DNA of 64,000 nucleotides from an uncultured Lachnospiraceae bacterium. Its GTDB lineage: Bacteria > Bacillota > Clostridia > Lachnospirales > Lachnospiraceae. Positions 1 through 7,244 of the stretch are shown one piece after another. The translations under genes and the position numbers were made by a program. The notes beneath the pieces are model-generated. The model was not told the origin of the DNA. It made no database searches and saw only the letters and a program-made list of their open reading frames with translations. Within the stretch, counting starts at the first letter, position 1. Each line of letters starts with the position of its first letter. The stretch is taken from positions 1-64,000 of the forward strand of contig CANDAG010000011.1 in the NCBI GenBank assembly GCA_947382625.1. The letters are read 5' to 3'.

Positions 1-121
1 CTTTCCCTCAAAAGTAGTAAATTGGTAGTAAATTCAGCTTGAAATCCTGCGTGTAAGCCCGTAAATCAAGGCTTTTTGGAGATAATCAACCATTTTATAA
101 TTAAAGTTTACAAATCATTTA

Positions 122-151
122 TTGGTAATCCCATGCAATTAATGGTAAAAT
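122..151 (+). promoter_or_regulatory. possible promoter of the DJ-1 gene
   Basis: TTGGTA (122-127) and TAAAAT (146-151) lie 18 bp apart in an AT-rich stretch upstream of the first gene. A small hairpin (GAGCCTG ... CAGGCTC, about 170-196) sits between this site and the start codon. The -35 match is poor, so this is only a candidate. The first 120 bp hold no gene; they show an 11-bp-spaced direct repeat of GTAGTAAATT near position 15. Confidence 0.3.
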
Positions 152-217
152 GATTTTATCAGAATTCAATGAGCCTGAGCGGGAAACGGCAGGCTCCGGA
201 AAGGTATGGGGATAGAC

Positions 218-769
218 ATGAACAGGATATGTGTATTTTTTGGAACAGGCTTTGAGGAGATAGAGGCGCTTACGGTGGTAGACATTTTGCGCAGGCAGGG
301 ATTTGAGACGAAAATGGTTTCCGTCATGGAAGAAAAGACCGTGATGGGCTCCCATCAGATCCCGGTGGTGACGGACTGCCTGATCGGGGATGTGGACTTT
401 ACCCGGGAGGATGTGCTGGTACTGCCCGGCGGTCTTGGGGGCACGAAGAATCTGGAGGCGTGTGAAATGCTGATGGAGCAGGTAGATGCTTTTGCCACCG
501 CAGGCAAAACAGTATGCGCGATTTGTGCGGCTCCATCTATCTTAGGCCACAGAGGACTTCTGAAAGGAAAAAGAGCGACTGCATATCCGGGGTTTGAGGA
601 GCAGTTAGAAGGGGCGGAAATTGTCTGTGAACCGGCGGTGCGGGACGGAAATATCATTACCGGACGGGGCATGGGATGTTCTATTCCTTTTGCACTTGAG
701 ATCCTTACCTGTCTGGCGGATAAAGAAGCGGCAGATACTATGGCAGAGAAGATTGTATACATGAAGTAG
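218..769 (+). CDS. DJ-1/PfpI family protein
   Basis: The protein of about 183 residues begins MNRICVFFGTGFEEIEAL, the typical DJ-1/ThiJ start, with the conserved Glu in the GFEEIEA loop. The nucleophile-elbow cysteine is in AICAAPSILG and the LVLPGG strand lies ahead of it. Family members act as small-molecule or protein deglycase/glyoxalase-like enzymes or oxidative-stress chaperones in the cytoplasm; which activity applies cannot be read from sequence. An ATG 12 bp upstream (206) is in frame, but 218 fits the family start and leaves room for the GGGGAT-type ribosome site. The CBS protein follows after 16 bp and is probably co-transcribed. Confidence 0.88.
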   Translation: MNRICVFFGTGFEEIEALTVVDILRRQGFETKMVSVMEEKTVMGSHQIPVVTDCLIGDVDFTREDVLVLPGGLGGTKNLEACEMLMEQVDAFATAGKTVCAICAAPSILGHRGLLKGKRATAYPGFEEQLEGAEIVCEPAVRDGNIITGRGMGCSIPFALEILTCLADKEAADTMAEKIVYMK

Positions 770-785
770 CTGGAGAAGAGAAACA

Positions 786-1226
786 ATGAACATATTATTT
801 TTTTTGACACCCAAAAGTGAGGTGGCCCATGTCTATGATACAGACACGCTCCGCCAGGTATTAGAAAAAATGGAAAACCACAGATACGCAGCAGTTCCTG
901 TGATCCGCAAAAAGGACGGATGCTACATGGGAACTTTAACAGAGGGAGATATCCTCTGGTACATAAAAGATCATGGGGATCTGTCCCTGCGCAGGGTAGA
1001 GGAGATCCCCATGACAGCAGTAAACCGCAACTTTGACAATGAGCCGGTGGATGTGGACGTGAATATGGAAGATCTGATGAATAAGGCCATGAACCAGAAC
1101 TTCGTCCCGGTGATCGATGACCGGAAACGGTTTATCGGGATCATCACCCGAAAGGATCTGATACAGTATCTTTGTAAGAAACTGGTAACCGTCCAGCTTG
1201 AGGCCGGCGGCATGAGCATTGGATAA
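786..1226 (+). CDS. CBS-domain protein
   Basis: This is a 146-residue protein made almost entirely of a tandem CBS pair (Bateman module). The first repeat is about residues 12-65 (RYAAVPVIRKKDGCYMGTLT, then GDILWYI). The second is about residues 75-135 (NFVPVIDDRKRFIGIITRKD). No enzymatic or membrane domain is attached, so it is probably a stand-alone adenine-nucleotide sensor. Partners are unknown. It follows the DJ-1 gene closely, and a tandem array of the 36-bp repeat begins directly after it. Confidence 0.85.
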   Translation: MNILFFLTPKSEVAHVYDTDTLRQVLEKMENHRYAAVPVIRKKDGCYMGTLTEGDILWYIKDHGDLSLRRVEEIPMTAVNRNFDNEPVDVDVNMEDLMNKAMNQNFVPVIDDRKRFIGIITRKDLIQYLCKKLVTVQLEAGGMSIG

Positions 1227-1244
1227 AGAAGGCGATATATGACA

Positions 1245-1351
1245 GGTAAGCTGCCTCGCAGAGCGGGGCAGCATTTGATCAATAAGTCAGCTCGTGAAGC
1301 GTGCCGGCGTTTGATCAATAAGCCGGCTCGTGAAACGTGCCGGCGTTTGAT
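1245..1351 (+). repeat. 36-bp palindromic repeat, three tandem units
   Basis: TTTGAT(C) recurs at 1274, 1310 and 1346, giving an exact 36-bp period. Each unit folds as an outer stem (for example GCTGCC 1250-1255 with GGCAGC 1267-1272, or GCCGGC with GCCGGC), an inner stem (CGC/GCG or CGT/ACG) and a three-base tip (AGA or GAA). Units are joined by TTTGATCAATAAG. The array fills the gap between the CBS gene and greA and keeps an open frame with the 12-residue period LINKxAREACRR. It is the same family as the repeats near 4399, 18020, 29220, 49018, 55709, 55797 and 62615. Confidence 0.9.
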
Positions 1352-1367
1352 GTGTAGGGGGATCAAA

Positions 1368-1871
1368 ATGTTTAATCAATTGACGCAAAAGGACATCGAT
1401 GCCATGGAGGCTGAGATAGAGGAGCGGAAGCTGGTCATCCGCCCAAAGCTTTTGGAAGCGGTAAAGGAGGCCAGGGCTCATGGAGACCTGAGCGAAAACT
1501 TTGAATATTACGCAGCCAAACGAGAAAAAAATAAAAACGAAAGCCGTATCCGCTTTTTAGAAAGAATGATCAAAACGGCAGAGGTGATCTCGGATGCTTC
1601 TGAAGAAGACGAGGTAGGCATGAACAAGACAGTGGAGGTTGAGTTCGAGGAGGACGGCACCTCCCAGAAGCTGAAGATCGTGACCACCATGCGGGGCAAT
1701 TCCTTGGAAGGCCTTGTGAGTGTGGAATCACCGATAGGGAAAGCCCTTATGGGACACAAGGCAGGAGATCGGGTCTACGTACAGGTCAATGCAGAGTACG
1801 GTTATTATTTAAAGATAAAATCTGTGGAAAACGTTGAAAGTGGTGAGGAGGATAAATTAAGAAGTTTTTAG
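1368..1871 (+). CDS. greA: transcription elongation factor GreA
   Basis: The 167-residue protein starts MFNQLTQKDIDAMEAEIEER, the start of the GreA coiled-coil domain. The coiled coil contains GDLSENFEYYAAK, whose tip Asp/Glu residues stimulate RNA cleavage in backtracked RNA polymerase. The C-terminal FKBP-like domain includes the VSVESPIGKALMGHKAGD motif. An open frame runs upstream to 1239, but that part is translated 36-bp repeat; 1368 has GGGGGATC as ribosome site and matches the family start. The length is close to the usual 157-160 residues. Confidence 0.93.
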   Translation: MFNQLTQKDIDAMEAEIEERKLVIRPKLLEAVKEARAHGDLSENFEYYAAKREKNKNESRIRFLERMIKTAEVISDASEEDEVGMNKTVEVEFEEDGTSQKLKIVTTMRGNSLEGLVSVESPIGKALMGHKAGDRVYVQVNAEYGYYLKIKSVENVESGEEDKLRSF

Positions 1872-2010
1872 TCCCTTTGCCGCGGCGCGGCCTCTTTTAG
1901 AAATATCGGAAAAACTTACCAAAATAATTTCGCCAACACCGTTAATACTATGAACAAGATAAGTGATAAAGAAACAGCTTTGAACAGAAGGGAGCTCTAC
2001 AGAGAGAAAT

Positions 2011-2068
2011 CTTCAGGATAAGCGAAATTCTTACTATCGCTTATCTTGAAGAATGACTGCCAGGCAGT
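2011..2068 (+). promoter_or_regulatory. paired hairpins in the leader of the spore protein gene
   Basis: CTTCAGGATAAGCGA (2011-2025) pairs with TCGCTTATCTTGAAG (2037-2051) over 15 positions with one wobble. It is followed at once by the perfect small palindrome GACTGCCAGGCAGTC (2054-2068). Both lie 27-84 bp before the spore protein start. They could be an mRNA-stabilising leader or mask the promoter region. A forespore sigma-G promoter is expected here, but I could not place one convincingly. Confidence 0.5.
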
Positions 2069-2094
2069 CAAATAAGATAACGGAGGTGAAAAAG

Positions 2095-2295
2095 ATGGCT
2101 AGCAGCAAATCTAATAGAGTAGAAGTTCCTGAAGCTAAGGCAGCTATGGATCGTTTCAAAACAGAAGTTGCTTCTGAGCTTGGTGTTAACTTAAAAGAAG
2201 GTTACAACGGCGATTTAACATCCAAGGAAGCCGGATCTATCGGCGGTGAAATGGTTCGTAGAATGATCAAGAAGCAAGAAGAAGAGATGAAATAA
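2095..2295 (+). CDS. alpha/beta-type small acid-soluble spore protein
   Basis: This 66-residue DNA-binding protein coats the spore chromosome and protects it from UV and heat. The GPR germination-protease recognition sequence KTEVASELGVNL is present, as is the second conserved segment GYNGDLTSKEAGSIGGEMVRRM. The start at 2095 is preceded by GGAGGTG (2082-2088); an in-frame ATG at 2053 lies inside leader hairpins and is not used. Its presence marks the organism as an endospore former. It is transcribed alone: hairpins before, a strong terminator after. Confidence 0.95.
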   Translation: MASSKSNRVEVPEAKAAMDRFKTEVASELGVNLKEGYNGDLTSKEAGSIGGEMVRRMIKKQEEEMK

Positions 2296-2348
2296 CACAT
2301 CTCTCGAGATGGAATAACCATCACTCGAAATAAGAAATAAAAAGAATG

Positions 2349-2381
2349 GCCCGTCTGCCACAAGCAGGCGGGCTGTTTTTC
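2349..2381 (+). terminator. terminator of the spore protein gene
   Basis: GCCCGTCTGC (2349-2358) pairs with GCAGGCGGGC (2364-2373) around a five-base loop, followed by TGTTTTTC. Good intrinsic terminator. Confidence 0.92.
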
Positions 2382-2438
2382 TGGTAGATCTGATCGGAAA
2401 GTCCATCAAAAATTAATTCGATAAATATAGAAATAATA

Positions 2439-2466
2439 TTGACAATATAGTAATGATTATTATACA
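2439..2466 (+). promoter_or_regulatory. candidate promoter for the 2741-3660 operon
   Basis: TTGACA (2439-2444), a 16-bp spacer and TATACA (2461-2466) lie in an AT-rich stretch after the spore protein terminator. If used, the transcript has a leader of about 270 bases containing the inverted-repeat element at 2531-2674. The 445-bp gap 2296-2740 otherwise holds only the terminator and that element. Confidence 0.5.
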
Positions 2467-2530
2467 ATCAAAATGTAAAATTTATATCTATATATATGGA
2501 TGATGATTTGAGACAAAGATGTAAGAAACT

Positions 2531-2674
2531 TATAGTGAACGACAAAATAATTTGTCGTTCACTATAGTCCCTCCGGGGGATACGCACGATTTTGCAAAGG
2601 TAAATGCTGCGCTTTGCGCAGCGCAAAATCGGCGCAGTGAACGCCAAAAACAAAAATTTTTGTCGTTCACTATA
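2531..2674. repeat. 144-bp inverted-repeat element (MITE-like)
   Basis: The element begins TATAGTGAACGACAAA (2531-2546) and ends with its exact reverse complement (2659-2674). A third, inverted copy at 2551-2566 makes the left end a perfect 16-bp-arm hairpin with an ATAA loop. The interior has GCTGCGCTTTGCGCAGC, and GATTTTGC pairing with GCAAAATC. There is no reading frame inside. TA is found at both outer edges, as expected for a TA-targeting non-autonomous element, but no transposase is in the window. Confidence 0.8.
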
Positions 2675-2740
2675 CATAACCATGTCTGACCCGGGCGGGT
2701 ATCAGGAAAGCAGGAAAGCAGAGAAGCGGAAAGGAGCAAA

Positions 2741-3100
2741 ATGGACAGTAAAGCGCTTGAATATTTAGAACAGAGAAGAGCTCATTGCGCCAACGAGCGC
2801 AAGCGGCTGCAGGAAGAGGGTTACGGCGATGAGGCGGATTTCGAGAAGATAAAAGAAAACGTCTATGATATTTTCAAAACAGTATTGTTGGTGGCACGGA
2901 AGCAGTATGGCGATGACCAGACGAAGATCTGTGGATTTTTCAGGGAAAAGCTGGAACAGATTCCCTCAGGCTGGCGCGCAGCTTATGAGGAAGCCAAAGA
3001 CCATGACGATATTAAGGCCATGCATATCGAAAATATTAAGCTGGGTGTCGCAGAGGATATCAAAAAGAATATTTTTCAGGAGGAGGGAGAGAAGAGATGA
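2741..3100 (+). CDS. hypothetical protein, regulator operon
   Basis: This 119-residue, highly charged, mostly helical protein (MDSKALEYLEQRRAHCANER...) has no signal peptide or membrane segment and I do not recognise it. It has a good ribosome site (AAAGGAG) and its stop overlaps the ATG of the following ArsR/DUF2087 regulator by 4 bases, so the two are translationally coupled and probably act together. It may be a small partner or co-regulator; nothing in the sequence fixes a role. Confidence 0.7.
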   Translation: MDSKALEYLEQRRAHCANERKRLQEEGYGDEADFEKIKENVYDIFKTVLLVARKQYGDDQTKICGFFREKLEQIPSGWRAAYEEAKDHDDIKAMHIENIKLGVAEDIKKNIFQEEGEKR

Positions 3101-3660
3101 CCGAAAATGAAACAATCCAGATCTTTAAATGCCTGTCAGATAAGTCCCGGCTTCATCTGCTCAAGGCGCTGGCCATAGAGGATATGTATGTGGAACGTTT
3201 GGCAGAGCGCCTTGATCTGTCGGCATCAACCGTATCCTTCCATATGAAGAAGCTTACGGAAGCAGGACTGGTGACTTCCTATAAAACACAGTACTATACG
3301 ATGTATTCTATTCAGACCGATATCCTCAGGATCAGTATTCTTGATCTGATCAAAGAAAAACCGGACGATGCGGCGATTCAGGAGGAGCGGGAGGCAAAGT
3401 ACCGTAAAGGAGTTATAGATGCCTTCTTTAAATACGGAAAGTTAAAATCCATTCCCGCCCAGAGGAAGAAAGAAAGGATCATCCTTGAGGTGATCGTTGA
3501 CGCCTTTGAATTTGAAAAGAAATATACCGAACGCGAAGTCAATATTATCATTGCCGACTTTTATGATGATTTCTGCACGCTGCGCCGGGATATGATCTCC
3601 GAAAAGCTTTTGGAGCGGTCAGGCAATATTTATTGGCGGGTGCAGCAGAAACAGACTTAA
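3097..3660 (+). CDS. ArsR-type winged-helix regulator with DUF2087 domain
   Basis: The N-terminal 80 residues form an ArsR-type winged helix (KCLSDKSRLHLLKALAIED, recognition helix LSASTVSFHMKKLTEAGLV). The C-terminal half (about residues 110-180) has the DUF2087 pattern, with KRKKERxxIL- and YTEREVN-like segments followed by DFCTLRRDMISEKLLER. No CxC metal site of classical ArsR sensors is visible, so the signal is not an arsenic-type metal by that site. It is coupled to the 119-residue protein upstream. Its 3' end converges on the ECF component gene around a CAGCCG/CGGCTG hairpin. Confidence 0.85.
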   Translation: MTENETIQIFKCLSDKSRLHLLKALAIEDMYVERLAERLDLSASTVSFHMKKLTEAGLVTSYKTQYYTMYSIQTDILRISILDLIKEKPDDAAIQEEREAKYRKGVIDAFFKYGKLKSIPAQRKKERIILEVIVDAFEFEKKYTEREVNIIIADFYDDFCTLRRDMISEKLLERSGNIYWRVQQKQT

Positions 3661-3674
3661 TGGCAGCCGGACTA

Positions 3675-4265
3675 TTACGGCTGCTCCCCCGCTTCCAGAT
3701 ATTTTTTCAGAGGGATCCATATCAGATAAGCCAGGAGGCTTCCGCACAGAGCCGTGATAAGCTGGGTCAGGGAAAAGGTGATCCTTGCTGTGGCCAACAC
3801 GCCGGGAAGCGCCTCAGGCTTGGGAAGCTTTGCTGCAATATGATCTCCAAAAGAGGGAAGAAGGATCAGGACGATCACTATTCCCATAAAGGCGGCCTTC
3901 AGCACGGAACCCACAGCCAGGCCCGCAATGAGCCTTTGGGAAGAATGCCCTTTGCCGAAAGTATTTTTGGGGGAATGAAAAAACCACACACACACAGCCA
4001 GGACTGCATTGCCTCCCATAACGGCAGGAAACATCAGAGGAATAGCAGCCATAATAGGGGAACCCGAGATAAAAAAGGCGGTAACAGGAGCGATGATGCT
4101 GATCAAGAGCCCGCTCCAGAGCCCCACGGCCAGAACTGCCAGAATGATGGTGGTATTGACAACAGGTCCGGTGAGATAGACCGAAAGGTTTTTGAAAAAC
4201 TGGCTGGCAATGCAGATGGCCAAAAGCAGCCCGGTCTGGACCAGCCCCTTGGTAGTAAGTTTCAT
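3675..4265 (-). CDS. ECF transporter S component-like membrane protein
   Basis: This 196-residue, very hydrophobic protein has about five or six membrane helices (MKLTTKGLVQTGLLLAICIA at the N-terminus) and the size and layout of substrate-binding S components of energy-coupling-factor vitamin transporters. The shared ATPases and EcfT are not in the window, as usual for group II systems. The substrate cannot be named. The start is preceded by AAGGAGGGC, and the leader carries a 15-bp hairpin (4296-4338). The gene converges with the ArsR-type gene. Confidence 0.65.
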   Translation of the reverse strand: MKLTTKGLVQTGLLLAICIASQFFKNLSVYLTGPVVNTTIILAVLAVGLWSGLLISIIAPVTAFFISGSPIMAAIPLMFPAVMGGNAVLAVCVWFFHSPKNTFGKGHSSQRLIAGLAVGSVLKAAFMGIVIVLILLPSFGDHIAAKLPKPEALPGVLATARITFSLTQLITALCGSLLAYLIWIPLKKYLEAGEQP

Positions 4266-4295
4266 TGGTTTTATGCCCTCCTTATAAGTAAAATC

Positions 4296-4338
4296 CGGTG
4301 GATGACAGCAGATGTGCGAACAGTGCTGTCATCCACCG
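4296..4338 (-). promoter_or_regulatory. long leader hairpin before the S component gene
   Basis: CGGTGGATGACAGCA (4296-4310) and TGCTGTCATCCACCG (4324-4338) are perfect 15-bp arms with a 13-base loop. The hairpin ends about 30 bases before the start codon of the minus-strand gene. No U-run follows in the sense direction, so it is not a plain terminator. It does not match a riboswitch I can name. Confidence 0.6.
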
Positions 4339-4398
4339 TTTAGTATAAAAGTAAGGACGGCAAAATGCAAGAACAGAAAATACAGGCCGGCTCACGGG

Positions 4399-4437
4399 AT
4401 CAAACGCCGGAATGCCTCACGAATCGGCTTATTGAAC
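4399..4437 (-). repeat. 36-bp palindromic repeat, one unit plus a partial
   Basis: On the minus strand it reads TTCAATAAGCC ... CCGGCGTTTGATC with a CGT-GAG-GCA tip. A truncated neighbour (GATCCCGTGAGCCGGCC, read on the same strand) adjoins it at 4384-4400. It lies immediately past the terminator of the SBP gene, between that operon and the S component promoter region. Confidence 0.75.
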
Positions 4438-4475
4438 AAAAAACCAGAGATCCGGATTGGGGATCTCTGGTTTTG
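4438..4475 (-). terminator. terminator of the LplB-YtcP-SBP operon
   Basis: AAAACCAGAGATCC (4440-4453) pairs with GGATCTCTGGTTTT (4461-4474), a 14-bp stem with a seven-base loop. On the minus strand it is followed by a T-rich run. It lies 18 bp past the SBP stop codon. Confidence 0.9.
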
Positions 4476-4492
4476 TATGTCAAGAAAGAAAT

Positions 4493-6217
4493 TTATTTCT
4501 CAACACCGGAAAGGATGCTGTCCAGTGTAAGATCATAGGCATCGTAGTTGCGCTGTACGATCTCAAGATAAGTGTTAAGGCCCGCGTCCTCCAGGCTCTT
4601 GATATAATCACCCCAGGTTGCATCGATGTTGCCGTCGATGATGGCCATGGCGTTATAGTTGTCGATCAGGTTGTAAAGGTTGTCTGAGATCAGAGCCATC
4701 TGTTCCTGATCCTCAGCCGAGTACCACATGTTGGGCGGGATGATGGTGTCATTTAAGTGCTTCTCAACAAAGCCTACCGTAGTCATGTCGCTGTACAGAT
4801 CTGCGGCGTCCTCCGGATATGCCACAACGGTGTCATAGTATTCCGACAGAACGATGGCCGGACGGGTAGGTGTGCAGTAGGTGCGTAGCTGGCTGAAGGT
4901 ATCGATGCCGTCTGGCATTTCCGCGTCGTGGTTCCACTGCATAACCCCGTTTTCGTCAAGAACATAGTACAAGCCGATGGAACCCCAGTTTGATTCCACA
5001 GAGCGCTGGGGATCAAAGAAGGCGTCGATGACGGAAGCGGCAAAGGCAGGATCCTCACAGGCAGTGGTGATGGCTATGCTGACAGAGTTGTGCATCTCGG
5101 AAATGTTATCCTTGATACCGTATTCACCGCCCGGTCCCTGCAGATAAGGAACTGCGGAGTACATGGCACGGCGCTCTGCGGGAACCATGTCGATGATGGA
5201 GAATACCACCATGGAGCCAACGGTGCAGTCGTCAGTATTGAGTGCGGCCTGCAGGGCAGCTTCGTCATTCAGTGCAAAGTCAGTCCAGAGAAGACCTTCA
5301 TTGTAGAGCTCGTTGAACCATTTAAGCCCTTCCTTGTAGGCATCGGTGGTGGCGGTACAGATAACGGTGCTGTCATCGTCAACTAATGCAAGACGGTCAC
5401 CGGTGTCTGCCTGTCCCCAGCAGCCGAAGAACTGACCGATGGACTGGTTGTTTCTCCAGGAGCCGATCCCTGAAGAACCGATACGGAACATAAAGGGAAT
5501 CTCATCGTTAGGATCGCCGTTGCCGTTGCAGTCGTTGTCGCGGAACGCGATCAGACATTCCTTGTACTCATCGAGAGTAGTGGGCATGTCCAGACCCAGT
5601 GCGTCCAGCCAGTCGGTATTGATGCTGAGGATACCCTGATTGCAGACAAGACCGAACATTTCCTCGATATAAGGGAAGCCCCAGATTTCACCGTCAGGTG
5701 CTGTCATAGCCGCACGGTACTCGGGATTATCTTCCAGGATGGAATACAGGTTGGGCATGAGCTCGGGAGTAATGTATTCGGTTACAGGAACGAAAATGTC
5801 CTGCCCCTGATAGTTGAGGATCGTACTTGCGGATACGCCTTCCATGAAGACATCCGGGAGATCTCCGGTGTTGATCATAAGGCTGATCTTCTCATCAGCG
5901 CCCTCGTCAGGAACCTCAATGACCTCCAGATCCACATTGCACTCTTCCTCTGTGTCGGTGATGACCTTCATCTCCGCAATAGGCATGGAAATGGCATTTT
6001 TGGTGTAAAGGACGCTGAGGGACTTTCTCTCCCCGGCATCATCCGATGTGCCTGCTGTGTCCGACGTATCCTTGGTATCGGCGGCGGAAGTCTGATCCGA
6101 TGTGTCAGTCTGGGCCGGATCGGAGTCTGCACCGGCAGAGGATTTTCCGCAGGAGCAACAGGTGGTGACCAGCAGCATGCCTGTCAGGAGAAGAGTTACG
6201 AGTTTTTTCTTTTTCAT
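4493..6217 (-). CDS. extracellular solute-binding lipoprotein, LplA type
   Basis: This is a 574-residue SBP of a carbohydrate ABC importer. The N-terminus MKKKKLVTLLLTGMLLVTTC is a lipoprotein signal with clustered cysteines (TTCCSC), followed by a Ser/Asp/Thr-rich linker to about residue 60. The mature part has the family-1 fold hallmarks (DEKISLMINTGDLPDVF, then GEIWGFPYIEE). The C-terminal region, with a HLNDTIIPP-like segment, is typical of the long LplA-type binders that work with LplB/YtcP permeases. It is the last gene of the operon and ends in a strong terminator. The partner loci suggest a fructose-containing oligosaccharide as cargo; this is inferred. Confidence 0.88.
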   Translation of the reverse strand: MKKKKLVTLLLTGMLLVTTCCSCGKSSAGADSDPAQTDTSDQTSAADTKDTSDTAGTSDDAGERKSLSVLYTKNAISMPIAEMKVITDTEEECNVDLEVIEVPDEGADEKISLMINTGDLPDVFMEGVSASTILNYQGQDIFVPVTEYITPELMPNLYSILEDNPEYRAAMTAPDGEIWGFPYIEEMFGLVCNQGILSINTDWLDALGLDMPTTLDEYKECLIAFRDNDCNGNGDPNDEIPFMFRIGSSGIGSWRNNQSIGQFFGCWGQADTGDRLALVDDDSTVICTATTDAYKEGLKWFNELYNEGLLWTDFALNDEAALQAALNTDDCTVGSMVVFSIIDMVPAERRAMYSAVPYLQGPGGEYGIKDNISEMHNSVSIAITTACEDPAFAASVIDAFFDPQRSVESNWGSIGLYYVLDENGVMQWNHDAEMPDGIDTFSQLRTYCTPTRPAIVLSEYYDTVVAYPEDAADLYSDMTTVGFVEKHLNDTIIPPNMWYSAEDQEQMALISDNLYNLIDNYNAMAIIDGNIDATWGDYIKSLEDAGLNTYLEIVQRNYDAYDLTLDSILSGVEK

Positions 6218-6285
6218 TGCATTACCTCCTTGTTAGGAATTTGTGTTTGTTTATCTATTTGTAGCTCCGTGACAGAGCATGCAAA

Positions 6286-7233
6286 TCAGCCTTTGATGGA
6301 TCCCACCAGCACGCCTTTGGTGAAAAAGCGCTGCAGGAACGGGTAAATAATGAGCAGGGGCAGGGAGGATACCACGATGATCCCGTATTTGAGCTGTTCA
6401 GCCAGGCGGATCTTATCGGCCATGTTCTGCAGATCAGAGGTCATGGACGAGGACTTTACCTGATTGACGATCAGCAGGTTGCGCAGCACAAGCTGCAGGG
6501 GGAACATGTCCTCTTTGTTTAAGTAGATCAATGCATGGAAATAACCGTTCCAGTGGCCTACCGCATAGTACAGTGTAATGACCGCAAGGAGGGCCTTTGA
6601 GAGCGGGAGCGCCATCCTGAAAAAGAAACGGAAGTCGCTGCAGCCATCAATATGAGCCGCATCCAGCAGCTCCTCCGGCAGGGTGGAGGAGAAGAAGGTC
6701 CGGGCGATCATCAGGTTCCAGACGCTGAGTGCGCCGGGGAGGATCATGGCCCACAGGTTATTTTGCATGCCCAGTGAGGTATTGATGATATAGGACGGAA
6801 TCAGCCCTCCTGAAAAGAACATGGTAAAGGCAAAGAGCTTGAGCACAAGCCCCCGTCCCACAAAATCCTTGCGGGAGAGCGCATAAGCGCCGGGAATGGT
6901 AACGGCCAGGTTAATGGCAGTGCCAAGCACCATGTAGACCAGAGAGTTCCGATACCCCAGCCACAGTGACCGGTAAGCAAAAATCTTTTGATATCCTTTT
7001 GTATACCACTTGGTAGGGTAGAGCAGCAGTGTCCCGTTGTTGACCACCATTGGGTCAGTTACGGATGCCACAAGTACAAAGTAGAGGGGATACAAAACGA
7101 TGATGGCGACAATCCCCAGAATGGCATAGTTGATCAGATCGAACCAGCGGTCAGAGGACATCTGCTTTACGCGCACAGGCTTATTTTTCTTTTTTCTATT
7201 TTTATTGCTTGTTGTTTCTGTATTTTTGCCCAT
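6286..7233 (-). CDS. carbohydrate ABC transporter permease, YtcP type
   Basis: The 315-residue inner-membrane protein has a charged, Lys/Asn-rich cytoplasmic N-terminus and six predicted membrane helices. The binding-protein-dependent permease EAA loop reads EELLDAAHIDGCSDFRFFFR, which docks on the ATPase. The C-terminus (GVLVGSIKG) is characteristic of the YtcP/LplC group. It starts 12 bp after the LplB-type gene. No ATPase is encoded here, so a shared MsmK-like ATPase is expected elsewhere in the genome. Confidence 0.92.
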   Translation of the reverse strand: MGKNTETTSNKNRKKKNKPVRVKQMSSDRWFDLINYAILGIVAIIVLYPLYFVLVASVTDPMVVNNGTLLLYPTKWYTKGYQKIFAYRSLWLGYRNSLVYMVLGTAINLAVTIPGAYALSRKDFVGRGLVLKLFAFTMFFSGGLIPSYIINTSLGMQNNLWAMILPGALSVWNLMIARTFFSSTLPEELLDAAHIDGCSDFRFFFRMALPLSKALLAVITLYYAVGHWNGYFHALIYLNKEDMFPLQLVLRNLLIVNQVKSSSMTSDLQNMADKIRLAEQLKYGIIVVSSLPLLIIYPFLQRFFTKGVLVGSIKG

Positions 7234-7244
7234 TGTTTAACCTC

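Noticed and set aside
971-1366. Minus-strand frame with IKRRHxSRAGLLIK repeats
   Set aside because: It is the reverse reading of the 36-bp repeats running into the complement of the CBS gene.
1239-1367. N-terminal extension of GreA
   Set aside because: The extra 43 codons are translated 36-bp repeat and lead-in; the family start and a good ribosome site are at 1368.
3633-4343. 236-codon plus-strand frame over the S component
   Set aside because: Its product is rich in Gly, His, Arg and Lys with no fold-like pattern; the minus strand encodes a clear membrane protein with a ribosome site.
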